Counted from the first letter of the stretch, positions 1 through 13,900 are shown. The stretch: 64,000 nt of DNA from Phoronis australis (GCA_002633005.1 NMRA01000176.1:445740-509739); one strand, 5' to 3'. Numbers and translations: made by a program. Notes: generated by a model from the sequence alone, not told the origin.

Positions 1-1
1 T

Positions 2-305
2 GACTGTAGCCTATTTCTTATTGATTTATGACATCTTAGTTCGTCATATGAATGTTGTGATGTTGTTCATCATCGCCACCACCATCATCATATTCGTCAT
101 CATCGTCATCATCTTCGTCATCATCTCCGTCGTCGTCTTTTCCGTTAATTTCGCCAAGTGTCGCTCAAGACTGTAGCCCTTTTCTTACTGATTTCGGACT
201 TCTACGTTCGTCATGTGTATGTTATTATTACATCTTTTGTTCATCCTCGCCACCATCGTCGTCATATTTGTCATCTTTTTGGTTAATTTCGCCAAGTTTC
301 GCTCC
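2..305. repeat. Tandem duplication of a low-complexity unit (about 167 bp, then about 137 bp)
   Basis: Two imperfect copies follow each other. Each begins with gactgtagcc (positions 2 and 169), passes through a CATCATCGTC-type simple repeat and ends with a tcgccaagt-gtcgct-like segment. The first copy has the longer trinucleotide tract (about 62-140). No coding sense is seen. Confidence 0.7.
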
Positions 306-1620
306 TCGGAGTGCTTTCATTATTTTTTCTTTCAAAGACGGTTCTCAACTGATTAGTTTTTTCCTGGTAACGAATTTAATGATTTTTTCGGTGCTGTGTG
401 GTTTGTGTGTTGGTTTTTTCATCAGTAGTGGCTTAAAGTTGTTCTTTTCTTGTGGTTTTCTGTTTGGCTGATGAAGTATTGGTCTTTCACAAAAATGTTA
501 GCAGCCGGAGCCATAGAAAAATAAAATTTTGTTAACCTTCGGCCCTAAATTGGTGATATTTTACTGTACTTTTATGATTTTGCATAAAAGTAAATGGATT
601 TTTGTTATTTTAAGCATATTTCCTTAAGCAATAATATGAGTATGATGTTAATATAATTTTAGAATCTTGTATTTTGAAAAAAATGTTTTAGAGTTATATC
701 TTATAATTTTGTAAATATATTCATAGTGACATTGTATATTCTGTGTTTTGTGACCAATTCTTATTCTTTTTAGGTTTCAAAAATTAAGTTTATGGAGAAC
801 CTCACTGTCAAGCCAGTACTTTCAGCAATACAAAGTATACATTCACTGAAAATGGAAATGATGCAAACTTTGATTTTTAACTGTGTAATGAAGTGTTCTT
901 AATTGGCTCAATTGACTATGTCTTTATTTAAAAAAAAGAATGGCATACCGGTATTCATAGCAAAACATTGCTATCAATGACATGGCCAAATATCACTTAT
1001 AAAATAATATTTTTTTCAAAATAAAATCTTAAAAGCGATGTTATAGTTTTTTTATTATCATTTCGTTTGATGTGACTTTACTCACTTCTGGAAATACAAA
1101 TCATAGCCAGCTTTCTCAAACACAATATGTCTCAAACCATGTTGTATCTACAGGGTGTCCAGGATTGTCAAAAAGGCGACATCAGCAAAAACCAGTGTCG
1201 CCAGCTTGAGTAAATGCCCTGTCATCAAAATCATAGATCCACTACTGAAATATTTCAGTTGATGAGCCTACTTTGTGTGTTTCATGTTTTGGTTAAAGGT
1301 AGGAAGGAAATAGTATTTAAACTGAAAATTTTAATGGTTTCGGTAATTATATTATTTTGCAACAAATTTACTGACACAAAATTGACATTTTTCTTTTTTT
1401 TTAAATTTCTGATCGTCTTGTTACAAATAAAGGAAATGGTCAAATGTTGTTTTATGACAAGACTACACCCAACAAACCTGATAATCATAACAGAATAAAA
1501 GTTTCCTAATTTGTATTTTTGTTGAGAAATTTGACAAAACAAAAGTTTCTTCTCCTCTCTATTGCGTGCTATATGTGAATTTAACCATAACTATGTTAAT
1601 TGTTCATTATTTGTTGCCAG
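306..1620. other. AT-rich sequence upstream of the LRR gene, possible untranslated exon
   Basis: No gene is recognised. A segment at about 1154-1300 is bounded by an acceptor-like ctacag and a donor-like aaag/gtagga and has no long frame, so it could be a 5' untranslated exon of the LRR gene that starts at 1634. That gene's first coding exon is itself preceded by an acceptor (ttgttgccag, ending at 1620), which implies at least one upstream non-coding exon. The assignment is inference; cDNA would settle it. Confidence 0.3.
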
Positions 1621-1633
1621 GTATGCCAGAGTG

Positions 1634-4600
1634 ATGCCATCTGTTGCCACAGACTGGAACACTAACTTCAACAACAATGATGGCGAAGAGGACGGCAACC
1701 TTCGCAAGTGTTCCATCCAGGACCAGGTGTGCACCGACGGCTCTGGCAGACGTTGCCTCAGCCTTGATGGCGGCAACTACGCCCAGGTGCCATCTGAAGT
1801 GTTTGAACAGCTTAAGCTCCAGCGTCTGTCCTTGGCTAGCAATAGTCTAAGTCAGTTACCCAATGATATCCAACTTCTTGAGAACTTGGAAGAAGTCGTC
1901 ATCCAGAACAACCAACTGCAGGTGTTGACACCGTCCATTTTCCTGCTGAGGAAGCTGCGATTACTAGATGTCAGTGAGAACCAGCTCACTGGGTTTCCAT
2001 CGGAACTAAGCCGTGCTCGTTGCTTGAAGCATTTTATCGCTAGTCATAACAAGCTCAAGGAATTCCCATCCGCATTGTGCAGTCTTCCTCAGTTGGAGAC
2101 TGTTGGACTAAGTGATAATGCCATCTCTGAACTCCCAGATGAGGTATCAAAAATTGAACGTTTGGAAGTCCTGGGCCTTGAAGGCAATGAATTGGAGTTT
2201 ATAAACCCAGGGCTTTGTCGGTTGACTCGTTTGAAGAAACTTGGTCTCAGTGGCAACAGCATGACAAATCTTCCTAAAGAGTTTTCCAAACTGGTGTGTT
2301 TGGAACAGCTGTTGTTGGAGGACAATGCCTTTGAGTTCATACCTGTCCAACTGTACCAGCTTGAGAAGTTAGAGGATTTGGCCTTGTCAAATAACAGTAT
2401 AACAATGATCCATCCTGAAATTGGTGTACTCATCAACTTGAAGATCCTTGGATTAAATGGTAACAAAATCTGTAGGATCCCCGCAGAAATTGGGCGGCTA
2501 GTCAAACTTGAAATTTTGGGATTGGAAGGGAATGAGATTTCTGAAATTCCAAAAGATATTGCAGAGTGCTACAACATCCGGGAATTGTATTTGTCGGAAA
2601 ACCAAATTGAAGAGGTGCCATCGGAAGTAGGTCTGTGTAGCAATTTGCACATACTGACTCTTGCGAATAACAAGATATCCGGTCTTCCAGTGGAGTTTGC
2701 AAATTTGAAACGAATGCGGACACTGGCACTGAACAACAATAGACTGGAATTTTTCCCCAGAAGCTTGAGTTCTTTCCACCATCTGCAGACTCTGGCTTTA
2801 CAGCACAATGGTTTAGGGAACGTTCCAAGTGAGTTTGACAATCTTCTGAAGCTGAAGCATCTGAACATTTCCCACAACGAGTTCACTGAAATCTCTCCTG
2901 CCATGTGCAATTTGAAACGCTTGGAGACACTGATTGCTAGCCATAACAGAATTGGCCAGTTCCCCGACAATTTCTCCGAATTGACGGAACTGAGGCTGTT
3001 GAAAGTAGACAACAACGTACTTGAACAGTTCCCCGATTCTATCTGCACGTTACCTTTGTTGGAGACGGTGGATTTGTCCGGCAACAAAATCAACGCTGAT
3101 GTCACTTCCGATGTGGTCAACATGCATTTCCTGAAAGAATTGGATTTGTCCAACAACCAGTTTGATGCTTTTCCACAAGCCGTGTGCTTTATTCCGAAAC
3201 TGGAAGTGTTACGAATTCATCAAGAAAATGGGAAGAAGATTCACGACCTTCCGGAAAACATAGGACTGTCCTCCATCAGCCAACTATACATTAACAACAA
3301 CGCTATTGGTATTCTACCAAAGGATGTGGCTTCCATGCATCAGCTGACGTGCCTCGTGGCCCATCACAACAGGATTCGCACTTTACCCAGCGAAATATGT
3401 GATATGGAAAATCTCCGTGTCCTTCAGCTTGATAACAATCACCTGTCGTCCCTGCCAGAGAACTTTGATCAGCTCAAAAACCTCAAAGATCTGAGCCTCC
3501 ATGACAACCCGATGAAGACGCCACCTATTGACGTATGCATAAGTGGTGTCCTCCAGCCCATCGGACTGTTCGTCCGAAAACATGTGGAAAGAGAGGGTGA
3601 GTATAGTTGAGACTTTATATTCTGCAATTTAAGTCTGGCCATGTGGTGTGGTAATTCTACGCACTTATTTTGCCCAAAAATAATTGTCAAAATGTCATTT
3701 TTCATTTTTGAATGGCTGATTACCTTTTTGAAAATATTGCTTTGTGACAATTCTACACCCTGCAAACCATGCTTAATAGACTAAAATGTTCTTAATCTTA
3801 ATTAAATTTTTTTTAGTAGGAATTTTAACATAGGGTAATTTCAAATGTCGGCTATTCCGTGTGCTAAATAAATGAAGAACTGTCACAACAGATCATTATG
3901 TACTGATTGAAAAGCATCGGCAGTTACTGGTGTTTTGCCAAGACTACTGTACATCTGCACTGTACAATTAATGCAGTCAACCTAGTATAAGTTATACAAC
4001 CTGACTGAAAAATTTTGTTCAGTAGTGTGAAGCATAAAATGTTTGAATGGCCAATGGGTTGTGCAGAAACTAAGACAACAGTACTGTTGAACTTTGTCTG
4101 ATTTAAGCAAAAGTTTGACTTATGGAGGCCACTATATGTGGAGAGGGAGAGGGAGAAAAAAAAATTAATTTTTAAATCATATAAAAACATACATTGTTAT
4201 ATGACTGGGTGGCTAGCGAAGGCACAGGCTGCTAATAGCTGACTACTGAGTAACTATAAATTAAATAGATATTAAGAATTAAAAAAAATAACAGAAAAAA
4301 GTATTGGACAATGAAACAAAATACAAAGGCTGATTTTAAATCACTTTTGGATGACCACTTAAAAGTGCTCCAAATAGTTCACTTAATGTTGTTGCTTTCT
4401 ATGAGTTATCAAATTACTTAAAAGTGTTATTTTTGTTGTTTATTTTCTTTGGGGAATTCGTCAAAATAAAATATACATTCCTTTGCCATACTGTGAAGAA
4501 TAACCATAGACAGATCCATTTTATTACTTGTCTGTGCAGTCATATTAATTTTAAAACTATATTTTGTCCGATTTAACTGCCCAAAAATGGAAATCAAATT

Positions 4601-5471
4601 TGACCTTTTACTCTTATGAAATTGGTCTCATAATACTCCTTTCCATGACAGTGCGTTTAACCAACAAATCATGGAAACCATCAGCGACTGAGAAAACACT
4701 TCAGAAATGCTACAGAGTTTATCGAAATTGGCCAACTTTAAACTTGTAAATTCGAAAATGGTGCAGGTAAAAATTGCCCGTTTCTTGAGTTGGTAACAGA
4801 GACGGGGTCGTATCACTGTAAAGAATATTTTAAAAGATGCCGATTTTATCCGAGTATAAGACTACTGGTAATTCAATTTTTTTGCCAACCTTTTACGTCG
4901 TGTCTGTGCGCCATCTGTTGGCCACATCACGTGACCTAATGAATAGAAGCTCGAAAAGTTCAAGTCCCAGTCGGGGCAGAAATCTTTTCGGTTTTATATT
5001 CATTAGGTCACATGATGTGGCCAACAGATGGCGTGCAGACATGACTTAAATGTTTGCAACATATTTTCCACACCATATTGAAATTAACATACCGGTATTC
5101 ATAATTCAATTTTCATTTTTGAGCCAACTAAACAGGGTGAAATACATTTTAGTGAAATTCCTTTTTTTTCAGAGCTTCTATTGCAAAAGTTGTTCAAGAA
5201 ACTTCAGGAATCTCTTGATAAATTTGACCTGAGAGTCCTTGGACGCAAGTTTGGTATGAATGTCACGGCCATGAAAGAACTGGAAGACAAATACAAGGGT
5301 AACGCCAATCTTAAGGAGCGTATCAGCGCCTGCTTGAATATTTGGCGGGACGAAATGGGTCCGCTAGCAACACCTAGTGAGCTTATACGCCTCCTTCACA
5401 TCATCGGCATGGAAGACAGGGCTGCCCAGTTGAGGAACATTAAAATTGTATCCCAAGTACCAAGAATGTGA
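1634..5471 (+). CDS. LRRD1: Leucine-rich repeat and death domain protein (LRRD1-like), two coding exons
   Basis: Coding exons 1634-3596 and 5173-5471 join across a GT-AG intron with matching phase, giving about 753 residues. The ATG at 1634 is the first in-frame one after the acceptor at 1619-1620. Residues about 55-650 are an unbroken series of roughly 25 leucine-rich repeats of about 23 residues, of the LxxLxLxxNxLxxLPxxI type. The second exon encodes a helical domain of about 90 residues with the pattern of a death domain (LGRKFGM, NIWRDE, LIRLL, AAQL). There is no signal peptide or membrane segment, so the protein is likely intracellular. LRR plus C-terminal death domain in this order matches vertebrate LRRD1, whose function is poorly known; a PIDD-like role is less likely because no ZU5 or UPA region lies between. 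Death domains usually mediate homotypic assembly of signalling complexes. The intron carries a foldback element at 4895-5047. Confidence 0.8.
4895..5047. repeat. Foldback (MITE-like) element in the LRR gene intron
   Basis: Arms 4902-4944 and 4998-5040 are reverse complements at 40 of 43 positions, and weaker pairing extends outward to about 4895 and 5047. The arms share sequence with the larger foldback at 58678-58912 (ccatct, ggccaca/ggtcaca, tgacctaatgaat). The middle holds one tRNA-like B-box remnant (gttcaagtccc) followed by agtcggggcagaaatc, which also occurs in the 58-kb copy. It looks like a centre-deleted member of the same family. Confidence 0.75.
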
Positions 5472-5526
5472 AAGAAACATGTTAGATTATAAACTAACGA
5501 GTCTCGGAAATTAATATATGAACGCC

Positions 5527-5532
5527 AATAAA
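5527..5532 (+). promoter_or_regulatory. Polyadenylation signal AATAAA of the LRR/death-domain gene
   Basis: A canonical AATAAA lies 55 bases after the stop codon at 5469-5471, at the spacing expected for a short 3' untranslated region. Confidence 0.6.
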
Positions 5533-6334
5533 TCATCAATACCAAATCTTCCTGTTTCATTGTTATTGCTTATTGTTATTTGTTTTTATAAAAATTTTAA
5601 ACTGTCACAGAGGTATAATTGCACTTTCTTTCAAATTTTCATAGATGTATTAAAGGTGCTAGTCCCACTTTTCGTCAAAAATTGTTGATGTCCACTTACC
5701 ATTATCTTGTCCGACCTTGACGTTACTTGGAAAGTACTGACACATTGTTACTGATTCAACCCAGAGAATGAGTTTGATTTGTTTGGGTCCTTTTAGTTTA
5801 GAACCCAAAATGTTTTTATCATTTTTTGTATTCGCCTATAAAGGGAGTCATGTTAATGAAATGTATAGCCACAATCACGAATTGAAACCACTGTGTGTAA
5901 AGGCTGATATTGCTTGTAGAATTCAGCTGGTAGTAGGGTGTGATTCTTTCGTTCTGTACTTTTGTTGACGGGGTTTCTGAAGCAAGCCCTTACCTGGCTG
6001 TAGCTCATTCATTTCTTGAAGAATAAAATGTATATTATCATCTGTGGGGTAAAGCAATGGTGTTTGATTTTCTTGAAGGGAATTTTTGCATTATTAAAAC
6101 TCTCTACATTTTTATATTTTTTATTGTAAGTTGACTGTTCATACTGATACGTGACAAAACCAGGCTCTTTCAAATAGATAGTTTCTTACACAACAAGATA
6201 AGCATTAATTACCTTGATCGTTTTGGCTCCAATCAGCAGCCATCTTTCGAAGTTATTGGACACTAGGTGTCGTGGTGATGAGGCACTTAACATGTTACTC
6301 AAAAGGATAAAATTATCTTGCGCTTACGTAGGAC

Positions 6335-6560
6335 CCTAGAAAAATGTCCAAGTTTGGGTAACTAAGGAATGTCTCAGAAACGGCTGATTGAATTCATCTG
6401 AAACTGCTTGATACATTGTTCACAAAATGCTGTTAGACGTGATTTTAAGATGTTCCGGTTTTGCACGATTGGCTATGAAAAATGGGACAATAGCTTGATT
6501 GCATAGTAAACAGTCAAAATTTAGTACTACTTTCAGAAGATATGTTGAATTAAAATCTAT
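6335..6560 (+). repeat. Dispersed repeat family R1, copy 1
   Basis: It shares with the copies at 13125, 22305, 37335 and 56570 the core of a taggaccct-like start, caagttt-gg-taact, a tctca-aaa-ggctgat-gattcat block and a downstream ttaagatgttc-g-ttttgca block. This copy is shorter than the one at 37335. Confidence 0.6.
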
Positions 6561-8550
6561 ATTTACGTAGACGGACTTGGCTAGATACGCAGACGTGTCA
6601 GAAGGGTTCTAAATAACCTTGAACTGTCCATAACGTGCATTCTAAACGTGCATTCTAAACGTGCATGTTTAGTAGTCAAGTTTTTATATCGGAAGAGACT
6701 TCTTGTCAATTTGGACCATGAAGGAATTGGTCTTAGTCCAGGGTGCTATTCTTGAAAATTTAATCTGAAACGTCTTGTGGCGACACCTGGTGGCAGTATC
6801 ACGACGATGGCTTAGGTGTGTGACGGGCCTGGGTGTGGAGAATACGTCGTTTTGGTTAGGGTACCGGCGGGGGTCCCGGGACTGCCACAAATCAGCACAA
6901 CCCAGTGCAAAAATGACTTGGGCTGTTTCGTTCAAATACAATACGTGCACAACAATCTTGAACATTCAGATATTTAAGTAGTTCAGTTTTAACACGTTTG
7001 AAATTTGATCAACGTACTTAATGTTATAAAATTGACCCCAGCTATTTCTCGGCAGGCGGTCCCCTAAGCGAATCCAGAGTTGGGTCCATGTGGTATTTAT
7101 GTTGCTGCAATTGAGGAAGATGGCTTTGCATCAATCTTTCGACACAATGACGTCTTTTGATTTCGGCCACTTATACATGATCACATTGGTCTCAAATTGT
7201 TCCCTAGTCAAATTGGATGAGATTTCATGGCTTCGAGAAAACTGGCAGTAAGTGCTTGAATTGTATTGCGAACAATAATTTCAAGGGCCCGTTCCAAAAA
7301 AAAGACTTAAGTTCATTTTTTACTTGTTTGTCGCAATTTCCAACCTTGGAAACTTCAACATCTGGTACGTAAATCAAAGTTAAGTCAAATTCTAAGTCTA
7401 AAGCTTATGATCTCTTTCTTGAAACTGACTTGAGACAAATTTAAGCTTTATCTTAAAATTGCCTGAAATTTAATATTTGTCTTGAGCTAAGTCAGTTTTC
7501 TTGCAAAAAGTCAGCAATCAGTCATTGGTCATTTCTTAAACTCTCGTCAACAGAATTTTTTTTGGCAAATTACACCACTCAGATACAATTAAATTAATTA
7601 ATAATCTGTCTGGGAAAATATCACATCTACCGTCAAAGACTATAATCTGCTTCTCCCTGAATCGAAATTTTCAAGACTGAGGATTTTAAGTATATTCAAA
7701 TGGAAACCTTTCTATATTTCAGTAATTCTGAACATGAAAATTTAAATAATAAATTATCCTCCATGGTACTTTCGTTTTCTCGAGTACGCACAGGGTTCTA
7801 ATTCTGTTGGCAGGTCTCTAAATACGCGCGCGTGATTGTGACGTGTGTGTGTCCGTTATCTATTGTTTATTACATTGCGTTTTCAATAAATGAATGAAAG
7901 ATATTGCTTGAGACAAAGCTTTGCTGGTTGGCTTGCCACGTCGTGTCATTGTGTGCACGGAACATGTTCTCAGGGAAATGGGGCTTTCAGTTCCTTGCGA
8001 GCCCAGGTATCATTTCTCACCAGATTAAGGAACAAGACTGGCGGTAAGTAGTCTGGGTCGCAAGTACGCTTCGCGGGCGGAACGGCGAATTCGTTGCCGC
8101 GTTAATCGACGCTAAGCGTGGGATCTGCGCAAAACACAAAATTGATAAACCACAAACGTAGGATTTTTTCAATGAGGGAATAGAAACGTGTCCCCTCCCG
8201 GTCGACAACTGTTACCGTTACTTATCACGGCAGGTTAGTTGCAGCCGCCACTGAGCAATTCAGCCAGACAGCGAAGGACGATGACGCGATTGCCTTATAA
8301 GAGCAAATCACCCAAAGAAACTCGATTTTGTCACCAGGTCATTCCGGTTAATATCGACTTTTCAAAGTCTGGTAAAATAAAACATTGGAGTTGACGAATG
8401 ACTAATATAATCCAGCTCCTGTGCCAGTGCGAGTGGAAAGGCCTAGACGTCACTTTCTCAGTGACCTAGAGACCTTTACAGGTAATTTACAAACCAGTTT
8501 AACTTTTTAAATCAAGATTGTATCTAAGAATGGTAAAAATAAAAACTGAG

Positions 8551-8722
8551 AGGTCCAGAGTGGTCCACCAAGGTACACCCAAGTTCCTAGCTTAGGTCCA
8601 GAGTGGTCCACCAAGGTACACTCAAGTTCCTAGCTTAGGTCCAGAGTGGTCCACCAAGGTACTCCCAAGTTCTAAGCTTAGGTCCAGAGTGGTCCACCCA
8701 GGTACACCCAAGTTCCTATCTT
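8551..8722. repeat. 43-bp tandem array, four copies
   Basis: Four contiguous copies of a 43-bp unit beginning aggtccagagtggtccacc. The first three differ by a few substitutions and the last diverges at its end. No open frame runs through it. Confidence 0.85.
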
Positions 8723-10966
8723 GCGGAAAAACAAGATGCACGAAGGCGACATCATTTATTAAAAAGTCACGGTTGAAATACAAATTAAAATGCTATAAAA
8801 ATACAAATCATCGTTTAATAGACAAGTTGAGCGCCAGCGCCATATTCGAATCTTAACTACCACTATCAAATCTGTGGAAGACTACTGTCAGACTTATTTT
8901 ATTCACAAGAATGCAACTTTGTTCGTTTTTCCTCTAATGATAACATTAAATAAACAACCCAAACAAAAATGGAATTACAGGCCTGTTAGTCTAAAGTAAA
9001 CATTATTGGGACACCAGCGTAGGCCCAATTAAACTTCGTCAAATTCTGCCCTCACTTTCGTTTCCTTAACTTCGGTCGTCACACATTCCACAAATTTCCC
9101 AGTCACTTTCCGTCTGCTCTCCCATCGCAAGCTCCGCCCCTATGCGAAAAGTCACGTGATACCCGACAATTGAACGAGATGCCACAGGCAAATACACTGT
9201 CGTTAAAAGATATTCCTGGAGGAATCGATGAGTGTTTTTGCACTGTTTGAAAACGCTTCGACAGAGACAAGAGGCGATTCTTTTTAACAGAGAATCGTAC
9301 TTTCATGATATGGGAATTTGTAAAGGTGACGATGAGAAAATAAGTGCTCGAGGGGCCAGCGAAAATCCGAAGAACCCCGAGGCCTCGGGGCCACCTTCAC
9401 CTGACAATAGGCAATGACCAACGCCTCTGTTGGCCCCTGACCCCCCCTAAATCCACCTATGTAATTGTCCGTTTGCACCATTAAGACATTTAAATTAGGC
9501 CTACCTTCATAAGCTTATGAACTTGGCATTTTTTGTAGTTTCATTCCATAAAGGTATTTTCATTTAATTTTGAAGGTAGGATGATCACTAAGTCGTGGTA
9601 TGGTTACGAAAGATTACAAGTCTGGTGTGGTAGTTGCAAAAATATGGTATTTAAAAAAAATAACTCAATTTATTTTTAAAGCTTCATAAATTTAAATATC
9701 ATGTTTGAACAACTTCAAAATGAGCCCTCTCTAACTCTACAGACATAGTGTATACTAGAGGTACACGTCAAAAAGTAATTCAACAGTTTATTTTTAGTGA
9801 CAACAGCTCGACCAAGGCTTTGAGTTTAGTAATCCAGTGCCCCTCCCTGTGCCAGTCGAATCTCTGAATTTTGACCGGGAGAGAAGTTCAGTTGAACGCC
9901 AGCCTACGGGTTTATGAATAACAAAAATGCCCCTCTGATATAAAACAAAATAATGTCCATTAGGTTGAAATAAATAAAAAACATGAAATAAAAATGTCCT
10001 TGAAAACAACAATTTCCGGGTACCGCTAGAGCCTTGCTGAGATCCAGCAGGTGCCTAGACAAAGGCGGCCAGATGTAGGAAACTCGGGAGTCAAAATCTG
10101 AGATAGCCCTGCACCATAGCCACCAAGCTGAAAAGTGCGTATCTTGGAACTAATATATCTGTGTTTATTATAGCCTTCGAGTTATCAAGCAACATCGCTA
10201 AGTTCAGCTGCTCGTGAGGCCGTACAGTTTGATCCATTACGCTTTTCAACATCATTTTTCGGCTTAGGACATGCCAAAAATGACGGGATATTATTCTGGA
10301 ACAGCATAACGGCTGTCGGTGCTACACACGCCATATCAACACCGTTTCCCCATTCTTAGCGAACAATTTCTTGAGCTATAGACTAAAGTAAGTTTTACTC
10401 GACTACCTGTGGTTTATCGGGTAAAATGGCGGCTTTGAAACGCAGACGAAGGTGTGCCAAGAATGCTGCGTTCTGATTGGTCAATTAAGCCGTCCGTCAT
10501 AATCCAGGCGTGCGTTCAGTAGACGCGAGGACCTACGCTAGGACCTAGCTAAAACCTAGTCAAAGTCACGTGTTCTTATTTACAATGCACGGCAATATCT
10601 CACGTAATCTCGCGAAGTCTTGCTTTTTAGTGAGGTCCTAGCGTCACTGAACGGGAGGCTGGCGATAGGTCAGTTGCAACAGCTTTTGGAATTTCCGCCC
10701 TCAGTAAGGTCTCCGCTGCCTACGGCCATGGGTCGCCACCTACATTGTAAATTTCTCACGCGACACTTCAAATTACTGTGAGATGGATACCTCTCTTTAA
10801 AAAGTTTTTAAGTCCGATTTCGACAAATTCCAACTAACTTCATAGCCACGGAGCAGAAGTTAAAGTTCGACTTTTTCCGATTAGGCTAAATGCTCCTAGT
10901 TCTGTTCAAAGTGTTTAGAATCGTTGTACAGCTAGAACATAAATGGAGGCGATGAATCCTCTGTGA

Positions 10967-13900
10967 TTACGCGTGGCAATCGCCAACAACAAAATTTTGA
11001 TTGCCATGGACGGTTTGTTCAGTAGCTTTCCCAGTTTTCGGAGACACTCGTATTTTGCCATGATGCTTATTTTTAGCCTTAGCAGCCAGTATAGCTACGA
11101 CAGTGACGACGACAGCACATACGGAAACTGTTCCTAAAACGATGCCTGTTACCACCGAGTGTGATAGCGGAGCAGAAGGCGACGAAACCGTAGTACTTCT
11201 TGGCGGTTCATCGTCGTCCGTTGCTTGGGAGCCCGAGAGTGAAAATGTAGTCTGCGATTGTCGATTCGTCGTTGAAGTGATACCTTTTGGCGACTGATTG
11301 GTCGTTGATGTGACATGCGAGCTTTCAATTTCAGTGGTTACGTGGTATGCTGAAGTCGACGACCCCCAATTGATTTCTATTACGATTGGATCAGGTTGCT
11401 GAAGTGTAAACGCAACCGGGACAACGTTAGATAATTCTCCAACTTTTCCGGAATCGTCGACGGCTTTGACTGCAAAGTAGAACGTTATTTCTTTCTGTAG
11501 AGAGTCGAGCGTTATAACGAAGGTCTCTACTTCTCCCGCAGTTTTTGGTTGGGACAAGTTGCCTTTAATGACTGATGACTGGTTCACAGTAGGACACGAA
11601 GAGAACTGCGTGCGCAGATTTTGCAGTCTGGTGTGTACTCGCAAGTCGTATCGTGCGGCTACAAGAAAAAAAAACAAGATCTCAGTACTTGTCTCCAAAT
11701 AAATACCCAACCAGCTGTGCTCGAGTGTTTTAACTACGGTCTGTCTGCTTTGGATCATTTTCTTCTCAATGTTCATGAACCACATTTCACGACACACTTT
11801 TCCATGTAATGGCCATTCGATCAGACACCGGTTTGGTCAAAATGAAGTTAATCTGATAAAGAATTTTGAAGTCTTTCGTTTGAGATAGACAGTCACAATT
11901 TTACAGACAACGACTTTAAAATTTGGTGATATTTGAGTTGCCAAAACTCATTTCCTGTTTTAGATATGCAAAAGAAGAATGGATATCTGGTATGGTCACC
12001 AACTGTATAATCAACACAAAGAGGAAAAAGTGGACGAAACCCACATCCCTCCAGCTCCCATTTTCTCCTTTTTTGCGAAGATCAATCACTACAACTTGAA
12101 ATGCAGAACTATAAAGAAGATTTGAAGAACTAATAAAATACTGTAGTTATACTGTCATGGCTGGTTAAGCTGGCAATATTGCATTGGAACTTACCTGTAC
12201 CGCTGTCAAGGTCATCACCAACAGCGGTCCATTGAAGAGTGACTGTAGAGTTCTCGTGAAACGCTTTTAGTACCTGCGAAAACGTGCAAAAATAGAACTT
12301 AGACAAATTAATGCGGGGCTGTGTTCGTAGACGCAGGAAACACGCGAAAGTCTTCGCCAGTTATTGCCACGCAAGCGATTCACATGTCTGGCGTCTCAAG
12401 AAACCAGTCCAGGTTTCCTTGTGCTATAATTAAACCCACCTTCCGTCAAATACTAATCTGACCATCGTTTTAGGTCAAATGCCGTGATGGAACTTGTGCC
12501 AACTTGTTTCTTGGATTATCTTAAGGTAGGATTGGCAGCTTGATATCGCTCGAGACCACGATCAGCTCATAAAATGACCAACCGTACAAGCCAAGCCAAG
12601 TTGTCTGAATTTCTAAAGTGGGTTGCTAACAAGTCTGTCGGAAGGCAGATTAAAAGCACATTTAAGAATCTGTGTAATGGTCTTGGCACTGCTGCAGAAT
12701 TGGCGATTAATCCGGTGCAAGAATTTGCAGGTCTTTCACTAAGCAAGAAGCGCGCTACAAAGTAACGGTTCTGGACACCATCAGAAAGAAAAAAAAGAAC
12801 TGTGCTGACACTTTTGATTTTTAAGTTAAACGAGCCCCAAAAATTTCGGCCGGCATCCTGCTTGCCATACACAGGTTAGCTAAAGTTTGTCTGCCGTTAT
12901 GTTTAAACGGTAAGCAAATTACGAATACTGTACCGCTAAATCTGTAATTTTTTCTGGTGGAAACATATCTACAGGTACAGTCGACGCCGTTGGTGAGAAA
13001 GGTTGATTGACCACTCGAAATGATCCACTGGAAGCGACGCGTGAAATACTGCTGATATTTTTATAGGCAGGGACTGACGATGACGCTGCAAAACAACGGA
13101 AGACAAAAGGTTACATAGAACCCAAGAAAACATTTCCAAATTTGGCTAACTTTGGAACGTTATATCTCATAAATGGCTGATCAGATTCAAATGAAACGTT
13201 CAGATACTAAGGATAATCCACTGCTTTCTAAGACGCTCTAAGAAATTTTTCCACTTTTTCAAAAATTGCATGAAACGAATAATTTAGACAACCGTCTCAG
13301 AGATTTTAAGATTTCATCTTGAACATTTGCATCAAACCAATGAACCGTTCCTCATCGACAAATTTTACTAAAAAGACAAGTTCACGTGACCCAATCAATG
13401 TCAGATTCGTAAAAAGTCACAATCCAATTCTTTCGGCTTTCTCATACTTTTACTGAATTTTATTTCATAATTTAGTAGATATTTGGTTCAATACACTTGC
13501 CTACTTTTTACGTTGTACGTAACCTTTACTAATTATTATAATACTCGGTTACGTGGTTCCAATAACATTTTACAGGTAGACGCGGGTAGGCACGAAGAAG
13601 TAGATTAATACGAAATATTACGTTTGATTTACATTGATAGCTTTGTACAAGATAAGCACGATTTACTGTTGATATGCAAAGGATATAAAAAGCTCAGGTT
13701 ATTTTTTATGAATAAAGTTAGGTGCAAGGACCTCACTCAAGAATCCTTTATGGTCCTGTTAGCGGCACCAGGTGTATCTGAAATGAATTGTGTGTATTTT
13801 GCCTGTTAAACAAGAGAAAATTTTTTAAAACATCCATTTTGTGCGCAAATGTGCTGTTATTGTGCTTTTGGCCCGAAATCTATAACACAAATAATTTAAC

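Larger units (their letters stand above)
5533..10966. other. Intergenic region without a recognised gene
   Basis: No exon of a known family was found on either strand. It holds a dispersed-repeat copy (6335-6560), a short 15-bp tandem repeat (6632-6667, acgtgcattctaa units) and a 43-bp tandem array (8551-8722). Short open frames here show no family resemblance and no flanking splice logic. Confidence 0.6.

Noticed and set aside
8551-8722. CRISPR-like array
   Set aside because: The units are contiguous without unique spacers, and the sequence is animal nuclear DNA.
12574-12765. A 63-codon plus-strand frame in a CLCA intron
   Set aside because: It looks protein-like but matches no family I recognise, has no splice partners and lies antisense within an intron.
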